NCBI GenBank assembly: GCA_022497155.1
Contig: MU385793.1
Location: 62,001 to 126,000, forward strand
Origin: Whalleya microplaca
Taxonomy: Eukaryota > Ascomycota > Sordariomycetes > Xylariales > Xylariaceae
Direction of reading: 5' to 3'
Length of the DNA: 64,000 nucleotides
Below the pieces are notes generated by a model. It was not told the origin of the DNA, made no database searches, and saw only the letters and a list, made by a program, of their open reading frames with translations. Below are positions 24,873-36,900 of this stretch, piece by piece. The position numbers and the translations under genes were made by a program. The first letter of the stretch is position 1. Every line of letters starts with the position of its first letter.

Positions 24873-27800
24873 ATGAACCCGAATGCGTCAACCCCAACTC
24901 CCCTGAAGCGCAGGGTTTACTTAGAAACCACAGCTGGGATGCTCAGTCGTTTGACATTCAGCTGGATCACACCTGTCATCACTACTGGGAATCGAAGACG
25001 CCTAGAAAGTGGTGATATTTGGCTGGTTAACCCCAAGAGAAGCGTCAATATCCTTGCTGACAAATTCCATGCCGCTTTCCGCAGGCGCGTCGATAGGGAG
25101 CAAATACTTTTTCTTGCTCTTTACGATGCCCTTAGCTATGACTTTTGGGTTAGTGGCTTATGCCGTCTCATCGCGTCTCTCGCTCAAGTAGCTATCCCGG
25201 CCAGCTTGCATTTTTTACTGTCCTTCGTAACGGAGGCGTTCGAAGCTTCTAAGAGTCGACCAGTCGTTGGTGATGGGAAGATCGACATTGAGGGACCATC
25301 TCTGTGGAGAGGGGTAGGCCTAGTCGCTATCCTCATAATGTTGCAAGTCGTCTTGAGCTTGGGTACAAGTCATTTCACTTATCACAGCGCTATGCTGGGT
25401 GTACAAGCCAGAGGGGTGCTTATTGCTGCTATCTTTGAAAAGAGCACGGTAATCTCAGGAAACGTGCAAGCAGTCGTCAGTGAACCTGCTATCACCGTCC
25501 TTGGGCAGAAGCGAAATGTAAGCACTCGTTCGTTGAAAAGCAAGGCCAATTAACTGATTTAGAGTTAGGATATGGTTAAGAATGGCTACACCGAAAACAT
25601 CATAAGCAAGATATCTTCGGATACCGCACTTGTCGATCAAGCGATACGAGCGTTCCATCTTATCTGGACTACGCCGGTCATTATCACGCTGGTGTTTGGA
25701 ATCCTAGGACTTTATCTTAACTCATCAGCAGTAGCAGGTATATCTTTGTTGTTGGTCGGAATCCCGTTAACAAGTATTGCGATCAAATCAACTATCCGAC
25801 GACAAAGAAAGATCCGACAAACCTCAAATGTCCGCATCTCGTTGACCCAGGAAATCCTGCGATCGGCACGCTTCATCAAGTATAATGCCTGGGAGCCTCT
25901 ATTTCTGCCTAAACTGAGGGGTCTTCGGAAAAGGGAATCCGCGCTTCTCACAAAACTCCTCGTGACCAGGGATGTCATCCAGACTATTTCGTTTTCCCTT
26001 CCAGTCTTCGCGGCCATGCTGTCCTTCATAGTCTACTCCAAGAGTGGACATAGACTTATAGCAGCGAATGTATTTTCATCTGTAACCCTTTTCAGCACCC
26101 TCCGTGTTCCGTTCAATGCTCTGTCCGCTGCGGTTGGGCAAGTTACGGAGGGGTGGGCGGCTCTGAAACGACTGGAGGCATTCTTTCTGGCTGAAGAACA
26201 CCGAGAAGATACGATATGGGACCATAGATCCCATTCAGCCATTTCTTTGGAACGGGCAGGCTTTTCATGGGGACAAGCTTATAACCCTCGAGATGTCGTG
26301 AAGTCGAAGGAGCTTGGCAAATACCCTCGAACTATGCCATTTTCGTTGGCTGATATTGACTTTTCGGTGCATCATGGAGAGTTACTGGCCGTGGTTGGGT
26401 CTGTAGGATCCGGGAAATCATCTTTGTTATCCGCACTTGCAGGACAAATGCGAAAGACCGAAGGTGACTTCGTAATAGGGGCTGGCGTTACGTCGAGAAT
26501 AGTATGTCCCCAAAATGCATGGATTCAACACGCCACGTTGAAGGAAAATGTATTATTCGGTAGACCAATGCACCATGAGTTCTACGATCGGGTTATTGAA
26601 GCCTGCTGTCTGAAAGCCGACATACAAGCATTACCTGCAGGAGACGACACAGACGTAGGCGAGCGTGGTATTAATCTGAGCGGTGGTCAGCGCCAGCGAG
26701 TCAACCTTGCACGAGCAATTTATGCCGACACCGATATTGTTCTAATGGACGATCCGCTGTCAGCGGTTGATGCTCATGTTGGACGACACATTTTTGAGCA
26801 CGCGATCTGCGGAATGCTGAAAGATAAGACTAGGATCCTCGTCACGCATGAGCATCAGGCTCTCAGCCAATGCAGAAGAATTCTGTGGCTAGACAATGGC
26901 CGTGTTAAGGCGCTGGGAACTTATGCCAGCCTTCTTCAGACTGAATCTAACTTCAGAGTTATGGTGTCAGCTGCTACGGGAGCAAAAAAAGAGACAGGAA
27001 TTGCTCCTCCTATAGCGGCAACTGCGGATAGAACCCAGCCTACCCGAGACAAACGAGTGGTCAATGACGGGACGCTGGTCAAGGAGGAAAGCCCGGAGGT
27101 GCAAGCACCCCTATACGTATACAAAGCTTATGCTCGATCTTCTGGCTGCCTTCTCAACGCTGCCATACCAATCTTAATCCTGGTGTTAGCTCAAGGATCG
27201 AACACGATGACGAGCATATGGGTATCATTGTGGACATCAAACAAATTTGATATGCTCTCACAGAACCAATACATCGTTATCTACGCTTCCCTCGCTGTGA
27301 CCCAAGCCGCGCTCACCTTCCTCTTCGCCGCCACGCTCTCCGTCCTCGGAAGTAGAGCGAGCAGTAGGATGCTTACCCGTGCTATTACAAAAGTTATTAA
27401 TGCTCCGCTCTTATTCCACGACTCGCAGCCGCTGGGGCGACTCATGGGCCTCTTCACGTACGACGCCGAGGTCATGGACCAGCAACTCCCTGACTCGCTC
27501 GGCAAGTTCCTCTCCTCGATCGCCCTCGTCATCAGTACGTGCGCCCTTGTAGTCGCCTACTTCCCCTGGTTCGCGCTCGCGCTCGCGGTCCTCGCCGCCG
27601 CCTACCTCTACGCCACGGCGTACTACCGGGCGGCCGCGCGCCAGCTTAAATACCACGAAGCGGCGCGGCGGGGTGTCGTGTTCGCACGCTTCGTGGAGGC
27701 CGTATCTGGGATGCTGACAATTCGGGCATATGGCGGAGAAGTGCGCTTCGCGCGGCGGGTGCGCGAGGCCATCGACGATTGGAACGCGGCGGCATATCTG

Positions 27801-28868
27801 ACAATTGCGAGCCAGCAGTGGCTTGCGTGCTGGCTGGATCTGATTGCCATCCTGGTTGTACTGACCGCTGGTTTGCTGGTTGTGCTGGGGAGGGAGCAGG
27901 TCGATCCGAGCGTAGCGGGAGTTGTGCTTTCTAGCATTCTAGCGCTGAGACAGATGATCCAGTTAGTTGTACAGCAGCTGGCGGCGTTTGAAAGCTCTAT
28001 GAATTCGACGGAGCGGATGCATCATCATGGGACCGAGGTGCCTGAAGAGAGATCTCAACCGGTTGCAGCAGTGGCGGATCCTGGCTTGTGGCCTGGGAGG
28101 GGCCAGATCAGTATGGTGGATGTTCATATGCAATATAGACCCGAGCTTCCATTTGTACTCGAGGGCTTAAATATTGATATCAAGAGTGGCGAGAAGATTG
28201 GAATTGTTGGGAGGACCGGCGCCGGTAAATCTTCTCTCACTACTGCTCTGTTCCGGCTGGTCGAGCTCTCAAGAGGCAGGATAATTATCGACGGGTTGGA
28301 TCTCAGTCTGATCCCTTTGCCAATGCTCAGATCACGCATATCCATAATTCTCCAGGATGCAACATTATTTAGCGGTACAATTCGCTCAAACCTCGACCCG
28401 TTTGACCAGTACACAGACATGGAATTATGGGACGCCTTACACCAGACAGGACTCAGCGATAACAGTGGCACTGGTTCCACACGCCTTCACCTTGATTCCA
28501 TCGTTGAAGAAGAGGGCACCAATTTCTCACATGGGCAACGCCAACTTCTATCTATCACTCGGACCCTGCTCCGAAATACCCAGGTTATCATCTGCGATGA
28601 GGCGACTTCAGCTGTGAATCCAGAGACGGATAGAAAGGTACAGGAGACGATGCTAAGGGTATTCGCGGGCAAGACTGTGCTAACGATAGCACATCGGCTC
28701 AACACGATCGTGAAATATGATAGGATTTGCGTTTTAGAACAAGGGAGAATTGCTGAGCTAGACGAGCCGCATAGGCTGTGGGAACGAGGAGGCCTTTTTA
28801 GGGGTATGTGTGACGGTGCTGGCGTTAGGGAGGGGGACTTTGACACCAATGCTTCTATTTCACGTTAG
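24873..28868 (+). CDS. ABC transporter, ABC-C (MRP/YOR1-like) full transporter
   Basis: Two exons (24873-25517, 25569-28868; 51-nt intron) give 1314 residues arranged TMD1-NBD1-TMD2-NBD2, without the extra N-terminal TMD0. NBD1 has Walker A GSVGSGKSS (about 492), signature LSGGQRQR (about 584) and Walker B LMDDPLSAVD, with Asp in place of the catalytic Glu, as is usual for ABC-C NBD1. NBD2 has GRTGAGKSS (about 1096), a divergent signature FSHGQRQ, Walker B IICDEATS with the Glu kept, and D-loop SAVN instead of the usual Asp. It probably exports organic anions, conjugates or xenobiotics across the plasma or vacuolar membrane. The chosen start has A at -3; an in-frame ATG at 24804 would add 23 residues. 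TMD2 (about 27290-27830) is abruptly GC-rich. No biosynthetic genes lie beside it. Confidence 0.92.
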
Positions 28869-29012
28869 TAATTGTGCCTGGGAGCTTTGTGGTGGGAGGT
28901 ATTGGGGATATTCATATGGCTTGAGAATGGGTGAATGAGAACTGGTTGATGCACGTCTCTGTGAGTAGAGGGTTTGCTGATAAGTAGATATATCGGTTGA
29001 TGGCATAAGTTA

Positions 29013-29344
29013 TGTCACACGGCTATTGGAGCCAAGACCTGTTGGAAGCTATACGAGATGCAGGAATGCTGCACGAGTACATATATTGGGTGCTGTTAGA
29101 TGTTATTCGATACTGTTGGAATGTATGACTACCTAACAAAAGGCATGATCACCAGACGGCGGCTATGTCGGCAACAGACTAGATACGTACCAGGAATACG
29201 TACCACGGCAGCAGGTCTATAAAGACCTGTCGCCGAACCTCAGACTCAGATTAAAAACTTAGAATAACAAGCACCCTTAAAGGGCCTAGAGAATTATTGC
29301 TGAATTGATATATTTCCAAGCCCTGAATTACAGCCCTTGTCACA
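29013..29344 (+). mobile_element. Solo-LTR-like repeat, copy 1
   Basis: A 332-bp repeat starting TGTCACACGG and ending CCCTTGTCACA. It is related along its full length to 38862-39182 (same strand) and 54665-54985 (opposite strand). No internal retroelement domain (gag, RT, integrase) lies beside it. Flanking 5-mers do not match, so its insertion footprint is lost or decayed. Confidence 0.7.
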
Positions 29345-31189
29345 GCTTAGGAGTAATATGATTATCATGAAGGAGTTTAACCAGGGAAGGAATACGATTA
29401 TTAACTGCGACAAGCACACGAAGATTTTACAATAGAAGTAAAATGTTGTTCTACGATTAGGCTAGTGTAAGGGGTCAATAATCTGACGAGTGAAGTACCA
29501 CTATGCCATAAAGCCCGCCTGGTAACAACACCGCCCGCTCGACGGCGAGATTGCTTCACCACCAATGAAATACCCTTTGGTGCGCTTGCTGTATAGCTTG
29601 AATATCGACTATTTCAGCTTATTCCCCTTACCTTTAGCGAGCTATGTATTTCTGGCTCCGCTTGGTCCTCTATCATCGTGTGGCACTTTCTTTGCTAAGC
29701 CTTAGCTTTCCTACCCACCCTCGAGTTTTAATCTTGATATCTTTTCTATGTTTGTCAATGCCTTTATCATCTACTTGAAGAAGCTAAAACAGCTATTACA
29801 GTCATCATGGAGCCCTATTTCGTATTTGAACAATTGAAAGAAGCAGGTCATTTCATATTCTAATTATGAGCCTAGCTTTCTACGTATATTGTATTTGTCG
29901 TCTAAGGCAACCTTGTCTGAGTTTTTGGTTCAAGCCTCAGCGACCATACCGTTACGATTATAATAGTACTCTCATCTTATGTTGTAGCGATGATATTCTA
30001 TTATTGTTATTGCATGTAATTCTATGTGTTGTGCTTTTACTACTGCCCGGTTCCAGCTCACATATGGGTCTTGATGTCAAATTATCATAAACATGACAAA
30101 GAGTCTAGGCCTCGGGAGAACCAACAAGTCCTAAGAATTGTGAGACTAAGGCTTAATTATGCATATGTACTATGAAAACCGGCTTGGAAGGGGTGGTCTA
30201 AGTTCAATGGTTGTCCTATCTAGTACAAGCATGTATGGCATTAGCCATCTACGAGCTCGAGGTCGGATGGACCATATCATAATACCACACTTCTCCCTTT
30301 TGCAGAAGCTGAGATAGGTAGCAAAGATATTGGCAATTAGAATAAGGACCACGGTACTCTATGTTTAGGAGCTCGTTATAATCTGCCGATACATCTATGT
30401 CCAAGAGAGAGATATTGTTAATCTCAGAATCAAAAATATATCCATGATGACAGTCAAGGGGACTTGGAAGCTGTGGCCAAGGTCTAAGAATAGCGCGCAT
30501 CTAGACGGCAGCACAGCTGCAGGAGACGATTGATCTATATTTATTTTGCAAGATGCAGATCTGGCGCAGAGGTTATGCTTGAGAGGTATAATAGCACAAT
30601 TGAGGACAACGACATTATCCCGATGAGGTGTCGCTTGCGTATGGGTGTCTTGGCAGTAGTCGTGAGGCTATGTGAAATAGTATCATCACTGGCGAGTACG
30701 CCACTGCCTAGTCAAGCGGTGCGAATGTCAACTTAAATATAGGTGACATATATGGATATATAGATATGCGAATGCAACTCTGGTGGTCCCCGTGGCTGAG
30801 GCAGTCGATCCGGAGGTCTCGGCTTATACGTAAGTTAGGCGTTTGTTAGACGATGCGTCTAAGCGGGCCAATCAAAAGGAATCAAATGACAACTGAAGCG
30901 CAAAGACGCTGAGAAGTTCGGGGATTTATGTATTACCCCTTCCAGAAATAGCCAACTGTATGTCTCTGTCGAATTTGAGAGTTTCCAAAAGCGTTGGGTC
31001 AATGAGAAAGAGAAAGAGAGAATGAGGAAGGACGCCAGAACTTCGGTTGAGCGACGTCATAAATAGCACACCGCGTTGACACCGTGACATCGTCACAAAC
31101 CAAAATTTCAAATTATCCCAGGTACATATACAAACAACCCAGTATTTTCCTATCACATCAAACAACGTCTAACAAGCTGCGGGTCTTAG

Positions 31190-31197
31190 TATATAAA
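31190..31197 (+). promoter_or_regulatory. TATA box of Fhit-type gene
   Basis: TATATAAA lies 65-72 bp before the ATG at 31262. The in-frame ATG at 31202 is only 5 bp downstream of the box and would probably not be in the mRNA, which favours the 31262 start. Confidence 0.5.
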
Positions 31198-31261
31198 GGT
31201 CATGATACGAAGGGGAGGTCGGATACTGCTCAATCCCTTCAGCCAAGCTTGGAAACGAAAC

Positions 31262-32006
31262 ATGGCTATTTACTTTGGACCCTTCGAGGTCACATCTCAA
31301 GTGAGTCGCATTACCATCATCATTTCAATTGACAGTGCGAGGTATCATTACTAACTGTTGACAGGTCTTCCTCACAACCCCTCACTCCTTCGCCTTGGTG
31401 AACCTAAAGCCCCTGCTGCCAGGCCACGTGCTCGTCTGCCCGCAGAAGCCGCATAAGCGCCTGACGGACCTTTCCGCGCCGGAGCTGACGGACCTCTTCC
31501 AGGCGGTTCAGCGTATACAACACATGCTGGCGCGGCATTACTTCAACCTAGCTGCATCTGACTCTCAACCCCAGTCCTCAGGCCCCGGACCTACACCCAA
31601 CGGCACTAGCAAAGCACCCGTGCCCGATGCCCCCGAGGCAGGCTCCTTCAACATCGCGATCCAAGACGGCCTGGAGGCCGGGCAGACGGTGCCGCACGTG
31701 CACGTACATGTGATACCGCGAATTCGGGGCGCGACGGCGAAGTCGGAGGCGGGGCCCGGCGACGCCATTTACGAGTCCATGGCGGCCGAGGCGGGGAACG
31801 TGGGAGGCGCACTGTGGGACGAGGAAGTGGCGCGGTTGAGGAAGACGTTGGGCGAGCGACCGACGGCGGGCGGCGGCTTCCCCCGCGTGGAGGACGCCGA
31901 GAGGCATCCGAGATCCGCGGAGCAGATGCGCGAGGAGGCCGAAGTGTTTCGTGGTGTCTTGGAGGAGATGGGGCGGGAGGAACGTGAGGGAAAGGGGGCA
32001 AATTAG
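31262..32006 (+). CDS. HNT2: Fhit-type bis(5'-adenosyl)-triphosphatase (HIT family)
   Basis: Two exons (31262-31300 and 31365-32006; 64-nt intron) give 226 residues. The HIT superfamily hydrolase motif HVHVHVIPR is complete, with histidines at 124, 126 and 128, the middle one being the covalent AMP acceptor in Fhit. Upstream are the family strands ALVNLKPLLPGHVLVCP and NIAIQDG. The enzyme cleaves Ap3A to AMP and ADP. A Pro/Ser/Gly-rich insert of about 30 residues (near 77-107) separates the helix from the NIAIQDG strand. The C-terminal ~90 residues are Glu/Arg-rich and lie beyond the core fold. The gene converges on CTF18 with 201 bp between stops. Confidence 0.93.
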
Positions 32007-32207
32007 TGCTCGTGCAAACCAGAGAATCGATGAAGAACGGATGGAATATTTCAACATAAAAAGCGCTAGATTTTTTCATAGCATAGACAAGTGCTACGCA
32101 GTACACCCATTTCTGAAACGCCTTGATATGCTCCGATCAATGTTTTGGGACCATGAACCATGACCAAGCTCCCAACCAACACTCAGGCGAGCATACATCA
32201 GTCCCAC

Positions 32208-35200
32208 CTACAGCCCTCTAAGCAGATCATCCAACGACATCGGCTTCCGAACTGCATTATTCAGACCCTCGTGAAAGGTAACCCATACCTTAGTCTCCGC
32301 GGTTCCAAGAGGTGCATCCTTTGCACCAGCCTTCCCCTGTCCCTTGTTACCGTCCGTCTTCTGCAACGGCCGCATCTCCTTCACGACCCGCCCGAAGAAA
32401 TCCTTCTTGATGATGACGGCAGGCAGTGCGGGTTCCTTTGGCGCTGTTGTGTTTTCCTTGTCATGATCGAAGACAAAATCTGTAGCGTGTGGGTTGTCTG
32501 CGCGGAAGCGCGCCTGCCGTGCCGAGGCTGATCGCAGCACCTTAGCCTTTTGCAGTTCTTGGTCGAGGACCTGGCGGACGGCATATCGCGTGGGCGCTTG
32601 CGTGCCGTGGATGACGGCTGCTGAGGTCTCAAAGGTGGCCAGGAGGTCGAGGTCACTAGAGAAGTATTAGTCGCTATTTATAACCTCGGGGAGAAATGAG
32701 AAATCAAGGTAGGGATTATACTCACGGCTCCATACGATACACCCACTGCGGCCCTCTGTTGAATGCGGAGTCGCCCTCGATTTTCCCGTGCTGCAACTCG
32801 ATGCCGACTTCAGCCAGCGCGTCAGCTGCACGCTTTACCATTGCCTTCTCTGTGTCCTTCCTCACACTGGCTGTGCCGCGTGCATCTCCGCTGCCGCCTA
32901 AGACGACAGGCTTGACCTCTGGGGACAACAGACGGATGAGGTAGGGAAGGAAGTCTGTAGATATGTCTTCGGGACTGCGGAACGCACGCATAAGCGTTGG
33001 CGGAAGCTGGCCTTGTAGGGCTTGGAGCATTGCACGATTCTCCTTCTCGGACTCGCGTGCGACGAAGTCTGCTCTCGGGCCCGAAAAGGGGAGAGGTGGG
33101 CCCTCGTCCTCGGCATCAGCGCCCCATTTTCTGTCATAGCCCATATTGCCGCGGCGGACGGGCGACGCGAATAAGTGATGGCATGCGAGAACCGGCTGGG
33201 AGATATATGGTGCCAATTCCCAGTCTTGGCTGCCAAATAGTCGCGAAGAGCAGGTGTCGTGGAAATGCATCCACTCGTACGCCTGGTCCGGTTTTGAAAG
33301 GAAGGAATCGTCGTTGAACTCATGGTTTGGATAGTCTGAGAACACATCTGTGATCACCCTGTCCACATCGCCACTAGTTTCGATCATCTCCCTCAGACGC
33401 TCCATGCCGTATTTCTTCTGCTGCTCAGAGAAGCCTAGCTGTGCCTGCGGCTGCTCACTGTGATGCTTCGCCGGCGCCGTAGTGAGCACGTTGTTCTTTG
33501 GAAACCCGGCACCGTCTTGGAAGATCCGTGTGACGATATCTTTTACGTTTCCTCGACCAACACCTCTGGCGCCTCCACCACCGTGCGTAAGATCACGAAC
33601 GATATTCTGTTCGACCCATTGCCTCGTTAGGCAGAGTGGTCCTCTTAATTTTGCAGATCTGACGCGGCCCGCAACCCATTCGCCCACAACCATGATACCT
33701 CGTAAGTCTCCCTCTGCTGTACTCTCCGCGCCTCGTTTCGCATCGATCCCACTGCTCATGCCCCACGCGGCTTCGCAGAGTTTACGCGCAGCATCCTTCT
33801 CGCAGGGGATTCCTTCCTTCTCAAAGACCGACTTGAGACGGGTAACAACTGCATCGATAGTAGGCTTGCCAACGTGAATGACTTCGGCCAAATTCGACTG
33901 CCGTAATGGTCTCAGCGAGGGATGATATATATCATTGCAGATGAGGATGAGCGGCCGCATCTGGCGGAAATCGTCACCTTTCTTACGCCGTCCTGAATGC
34001 TGTGCTGCCGTCTCTTGGCCTGAGGCGTTCTTTTCCCCGATCATAATCAGATCCATTAACGCCTTGATAAAACCGCCTTCTCCCGAACCACCAGACCCAG
34101 TTACCACGCCGTCGACCTCGTCAACTACGACGCATACGGGGCGCGCAACCTTCTGCTGTTTCCCATCCTGAGGCTTATGCTGCTGCACTGTTTTTACATT
34201 TTCGGTACCCAGACTCGTGCGAATTCGGTTCTTAACCACGTCTCGACTGCGGTCATCGCTCGCATTGATCTCCATGACCTCGTATCCGGCTTGTCTCGCG
34301 CAGACGTGGGCGAGCGTCGTCTTCCCAAGTCCAGGCGGACCAGTAAGCATGAGTATCTTGCGGTGCGGTTTCTCCTCTTCAGCCTCCGTCTTCGCCCCAG
34401 GTCGCCTCACGGCGGGCCGCGACCTGGCTGCCCTTGGAAACACGAGCGGGTCCCATCTCTTCAGCCATCGCAACACTTGCCGATTTGTGAGGTCGTCGCC
34501 AACGAGGTCCATGAAATTCCGCGCGCGGTACTTCTCGGTCCATAGGAGTGATTTCTTGGGCCTTCTTACGGGCTCTATGGAGGCCATGGGCTCGTCCGGG
34601 ACGGGAACGGTATCGGACCTCGACGGCTGATTAGCCAATTCCTTGGAAGCTGTCTCGATCAATTCGTGAATCTCGATGCCGTAGAAGCTTCGCTTAGCGC
34701 GGCCCTCCTTCGTTTTTGATCTTGCTGCCACCATGCGCTCGTATGATACGCCATTGCCTGCCTTGCGCTGCTTGATATCGACAGTCTTGCCAGAACATGT
34801 TGTGATCTGGAAGGAGCTTGGAGTTTGGCGCGAAGACAATCGATGGAATATTGACGCTGTGTTGCTAGGCTTGAACAACGAATCTATAATAGAAGATTGC
34901 GTCCGGCTGATATCCTCGTTCGGTTCTAAAGCAGTCTCGAGCGGTATCAAGCCGGCTTCTTTAAGCTCTACGTTGGGATTTGTAGAAGGAGGCGAGGATG
35001 GTTCGGTGGTCTCTGCGCTTGCAAGCTCCGAGGGACTTCTGAGCATTCGCTTCTTGGCGGCTGGTCCTGGAAGCAGGTTTTCGTCGTCGGATTCATCGTC
35101 AATTAGAAAGCCGGCTCTGGCACGGAGTCGAGGTTTGGGACCGGGATCGGGATGCGGTTTTGTGCGTTTCACTGGTGCCGGAGAAGAGCTGGCGGGATAA

Positions 35201-35226
35201 ACCACGGGTGACGAAGCGAGGGGCAT
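32208..35226 (-). CDS. CTF18: CTF18, alternative RFC clamp-loader large subunit
   Basis: Two exons (35226-32726 and 32655-32208; 70-nt intron) give 982 residues. Ctf18 replaces Rfc1 in an alternative PCNA loader (with Dcc1, Ctf8 and Rfc2-5) and works in sister-chromatid cohesion and the replication checkpoint. Residues 1-250 are low complexity with charged blocks. The AAA+ core starts with LLWTEKYRARNFMDLVGDD, then Walker A GPPGLGKTT (about 294-302), EINASDDRS, Walker B CVVVDEVDG (about 365) and sensor-1-type LILICNDIY. The C-terminal part in exon 2 includes a KKDFFGRVV motif typical of Ctf18 tails. The start is the ATG giving MPLASSP; the frame stays open another 85 codons upstream, but that stretch covers the promoter with its MCB boxes. 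Confidence 0.94.
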
Positions 35227-35373
35227 TTCGGAGGTCAATTCGAGTACATAAGACTGGCAAACCTCGAAGACGCGAGAATATCTAGTGTTGTGAAGTTGGA
35301 AGAGCTTAAAGTAATTTTTATGTATCCAAAGCTGGCGTATGTAGGTAGTAAATGATAGACACGGGAGCGCGGG

Positions 35374-35388
35374 ACGCGTTTGACGCGT
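35374..35388. promoter_or_regulatory. Tandem MluI cell-cycle boxes (MCB) upstream of CTF18
   Basis: Two ACGCGT sites at 35374-35379 and 35383-35388, centred about 155 bp before the CTF18 start. In yeasts ACGCGT is bound by MBF and drives G1/S expression of replication genes. The pairing and location fit, but binding is inferred. Confidence 0.55.
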
Positions 35389-36473
35389 TTCGTGGGGCAA
35401 ACCCACCCATGGGCCATAAGTACTTGAGTACATACGTACATTAGGCACATACTCCGTATAGTATGATAGGTATCGGTACATACAGATGTATGTACTAAAC
35501 AGGAGTTTCCCGTCTGGGATAGCCTTATGTAATCCGCAACCATGACGCTACTCAGTTCGCTTACGCCCTGCTGCACCCTAGCAGCGAGTCCTAGGTGCAC
35601 ATCATGTGGTGGTAGAATTGTATATTGGTCTGTAAGCCTTCTATCAGATATTCAATATTTTTCGTATATAGGTACACCGCATCACTCCTGGTGTTGTTCA
35701 TTCTTTCAACAGGAGTTGATGAATAAATATATATCGTCAGTATTACTTATCTACTGATTTAACTTACCTACGTACCGGTAGGTACCTAAGTTCACAATCC
35801 CTGGGGTCGGCTTGCAGTCTGGCTGCCTCTGGACACTGTAGCATCATTGTAACATGCATCTTGAGCTATGTCAACGAGTGTGTTGTTAGAGTGCTTTGAA
35901 CTAGTAGACTATTTTTAGTGAGGTCAAGGGGAGGATTTCATACTTGCAATTATCATACCTTGTTTTCAATGTCGGCTCTACTAAGGAATAGTGAACCGGA
36001 AACCGAGCCAGGCACTTTTGCTCTATGACAGTTCAAGATGAAACCCCTAACTCGACTAAGCAACTAAAACGTATCGGCCTTATTTATATCTCTGGCGTTC
36101 TTAACCAAGCGCAATACGACATGTGTCAGGTTACCTCCTAGCGGCGTTGGTAGCTCTCCTACCTCCTAGATCGTAGATATTTTGATATGTTACTAGAAGA
36201 ATACGGAGCACTTGTCGGTTTTGAATATGAAGCCTCGAGGTCATTATTATTGCGCGTCGTTTTCTTTGCTGTTCGAGATAGACAGACAACAAACTCTCAT
36301 ATTACTTATTATCATAAGTAGAAAACAAATCTAAATTAAGGAATGCCTTTTAGCTATTGAGATATTACTTTGTGTGTTCCTAGTCTATAGTTATATTAAA
36401 CGGTGTGTACCGGATATCCAATCACATAAAACGCTGATACATAATTCGATGACCTTGTTTTCTGTTGCCCCTT
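35389..36473. other. Intergenic region
   Basis: No supportable gene. TACTCCGTA occurs at 35450-35458, and a near-palindromic TACC/GGTA cluster at 35761-35791. The rest is AT-rich. Confidence 0.5.
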
Positions 36474-36900
36474 TTACGACGGGCAGGTCATGATCCAAGA
36501 CCCATACCCCCCAAGGTTCCCCTCTTTGATGTTAATGCACATGTTCGTCGTAGTTCCATAACCGTCTCCCTCGCAGGTTTCGTTATCGAAGACGTTGACT
36601 AGGCCAGTAGTTAGTACTAGTAGTGACGCTTTTATAGGGCACTGGTAAGGACATACATGAGCAGTATATACCGTCCACGGATTGGATCTCCAAGAGTTGC
36701 ACGGCCCTATACGCCTTGGTGAATTTTTGGCATTTCCCTAGCTTGTCGGGGTATGCAATCTCAATTCCGTAATCGCGACCGCACCCTTCCTTTGTAAATG
36801 TCTTGAATATTCCGACGCGATCATTTCGTTCTTGTAAGGCTCGGGCCTCAATGCCAGCTGCAATAGCGACGAGTGAAACAAGTACAGTAGAAAGTTGCAT
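36474..36900 (-). CDS. Small secreted six-cysteine protein (effector-like)
   Basis: Two exons (36900-36657 and 36598-36474; 58-nt intron) give 122 residues. Residues 1-19 form a clear signal peptide (MQLSTVLVSLVAIAAGIEA). The mature chain has exactly six cysteines, at 40, 57, 80, 90, 102 and 120, enough for three disulfides. After the last cysteine only Pro-Ser remains. The C-terminal half is Gly/Asn/Thr-rich. Splicing was set by the GTATGT donor and CCTAG acceptor, which keep three of the cysteines in frame. There is a TATATATA run about 160 bp upstream. I do not recognise the family. A secreted effector, antimicrobial or cell-surface role is possible, but that is inference from size, secretion and cysteine count only. 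Confidence 0.8.

Larger units (their letters stand above)
28869..31261. other. Intergenic region with LTR-like repeat
   Basis: 2.4 kb without a supportable gene. It holds an LTR-like copy at 29013-29344 and AT-rich sequence with short overlapping frames. The last ~150 bp are the promoter of the Fhit-type gene. Confidence 0.5.

Noticed and set aside
29866..30090. 74-codon plus-strand frame with hydrophobic run
   Set aside because: AT-rich spacer, leucine/cysteine run from low complexity; no partner exon or promoter.
31578..32106. Two minus-strand frames of ~150 codons
   Set aside because: Antisense shadows of the GC-rich Fhit-type exon.
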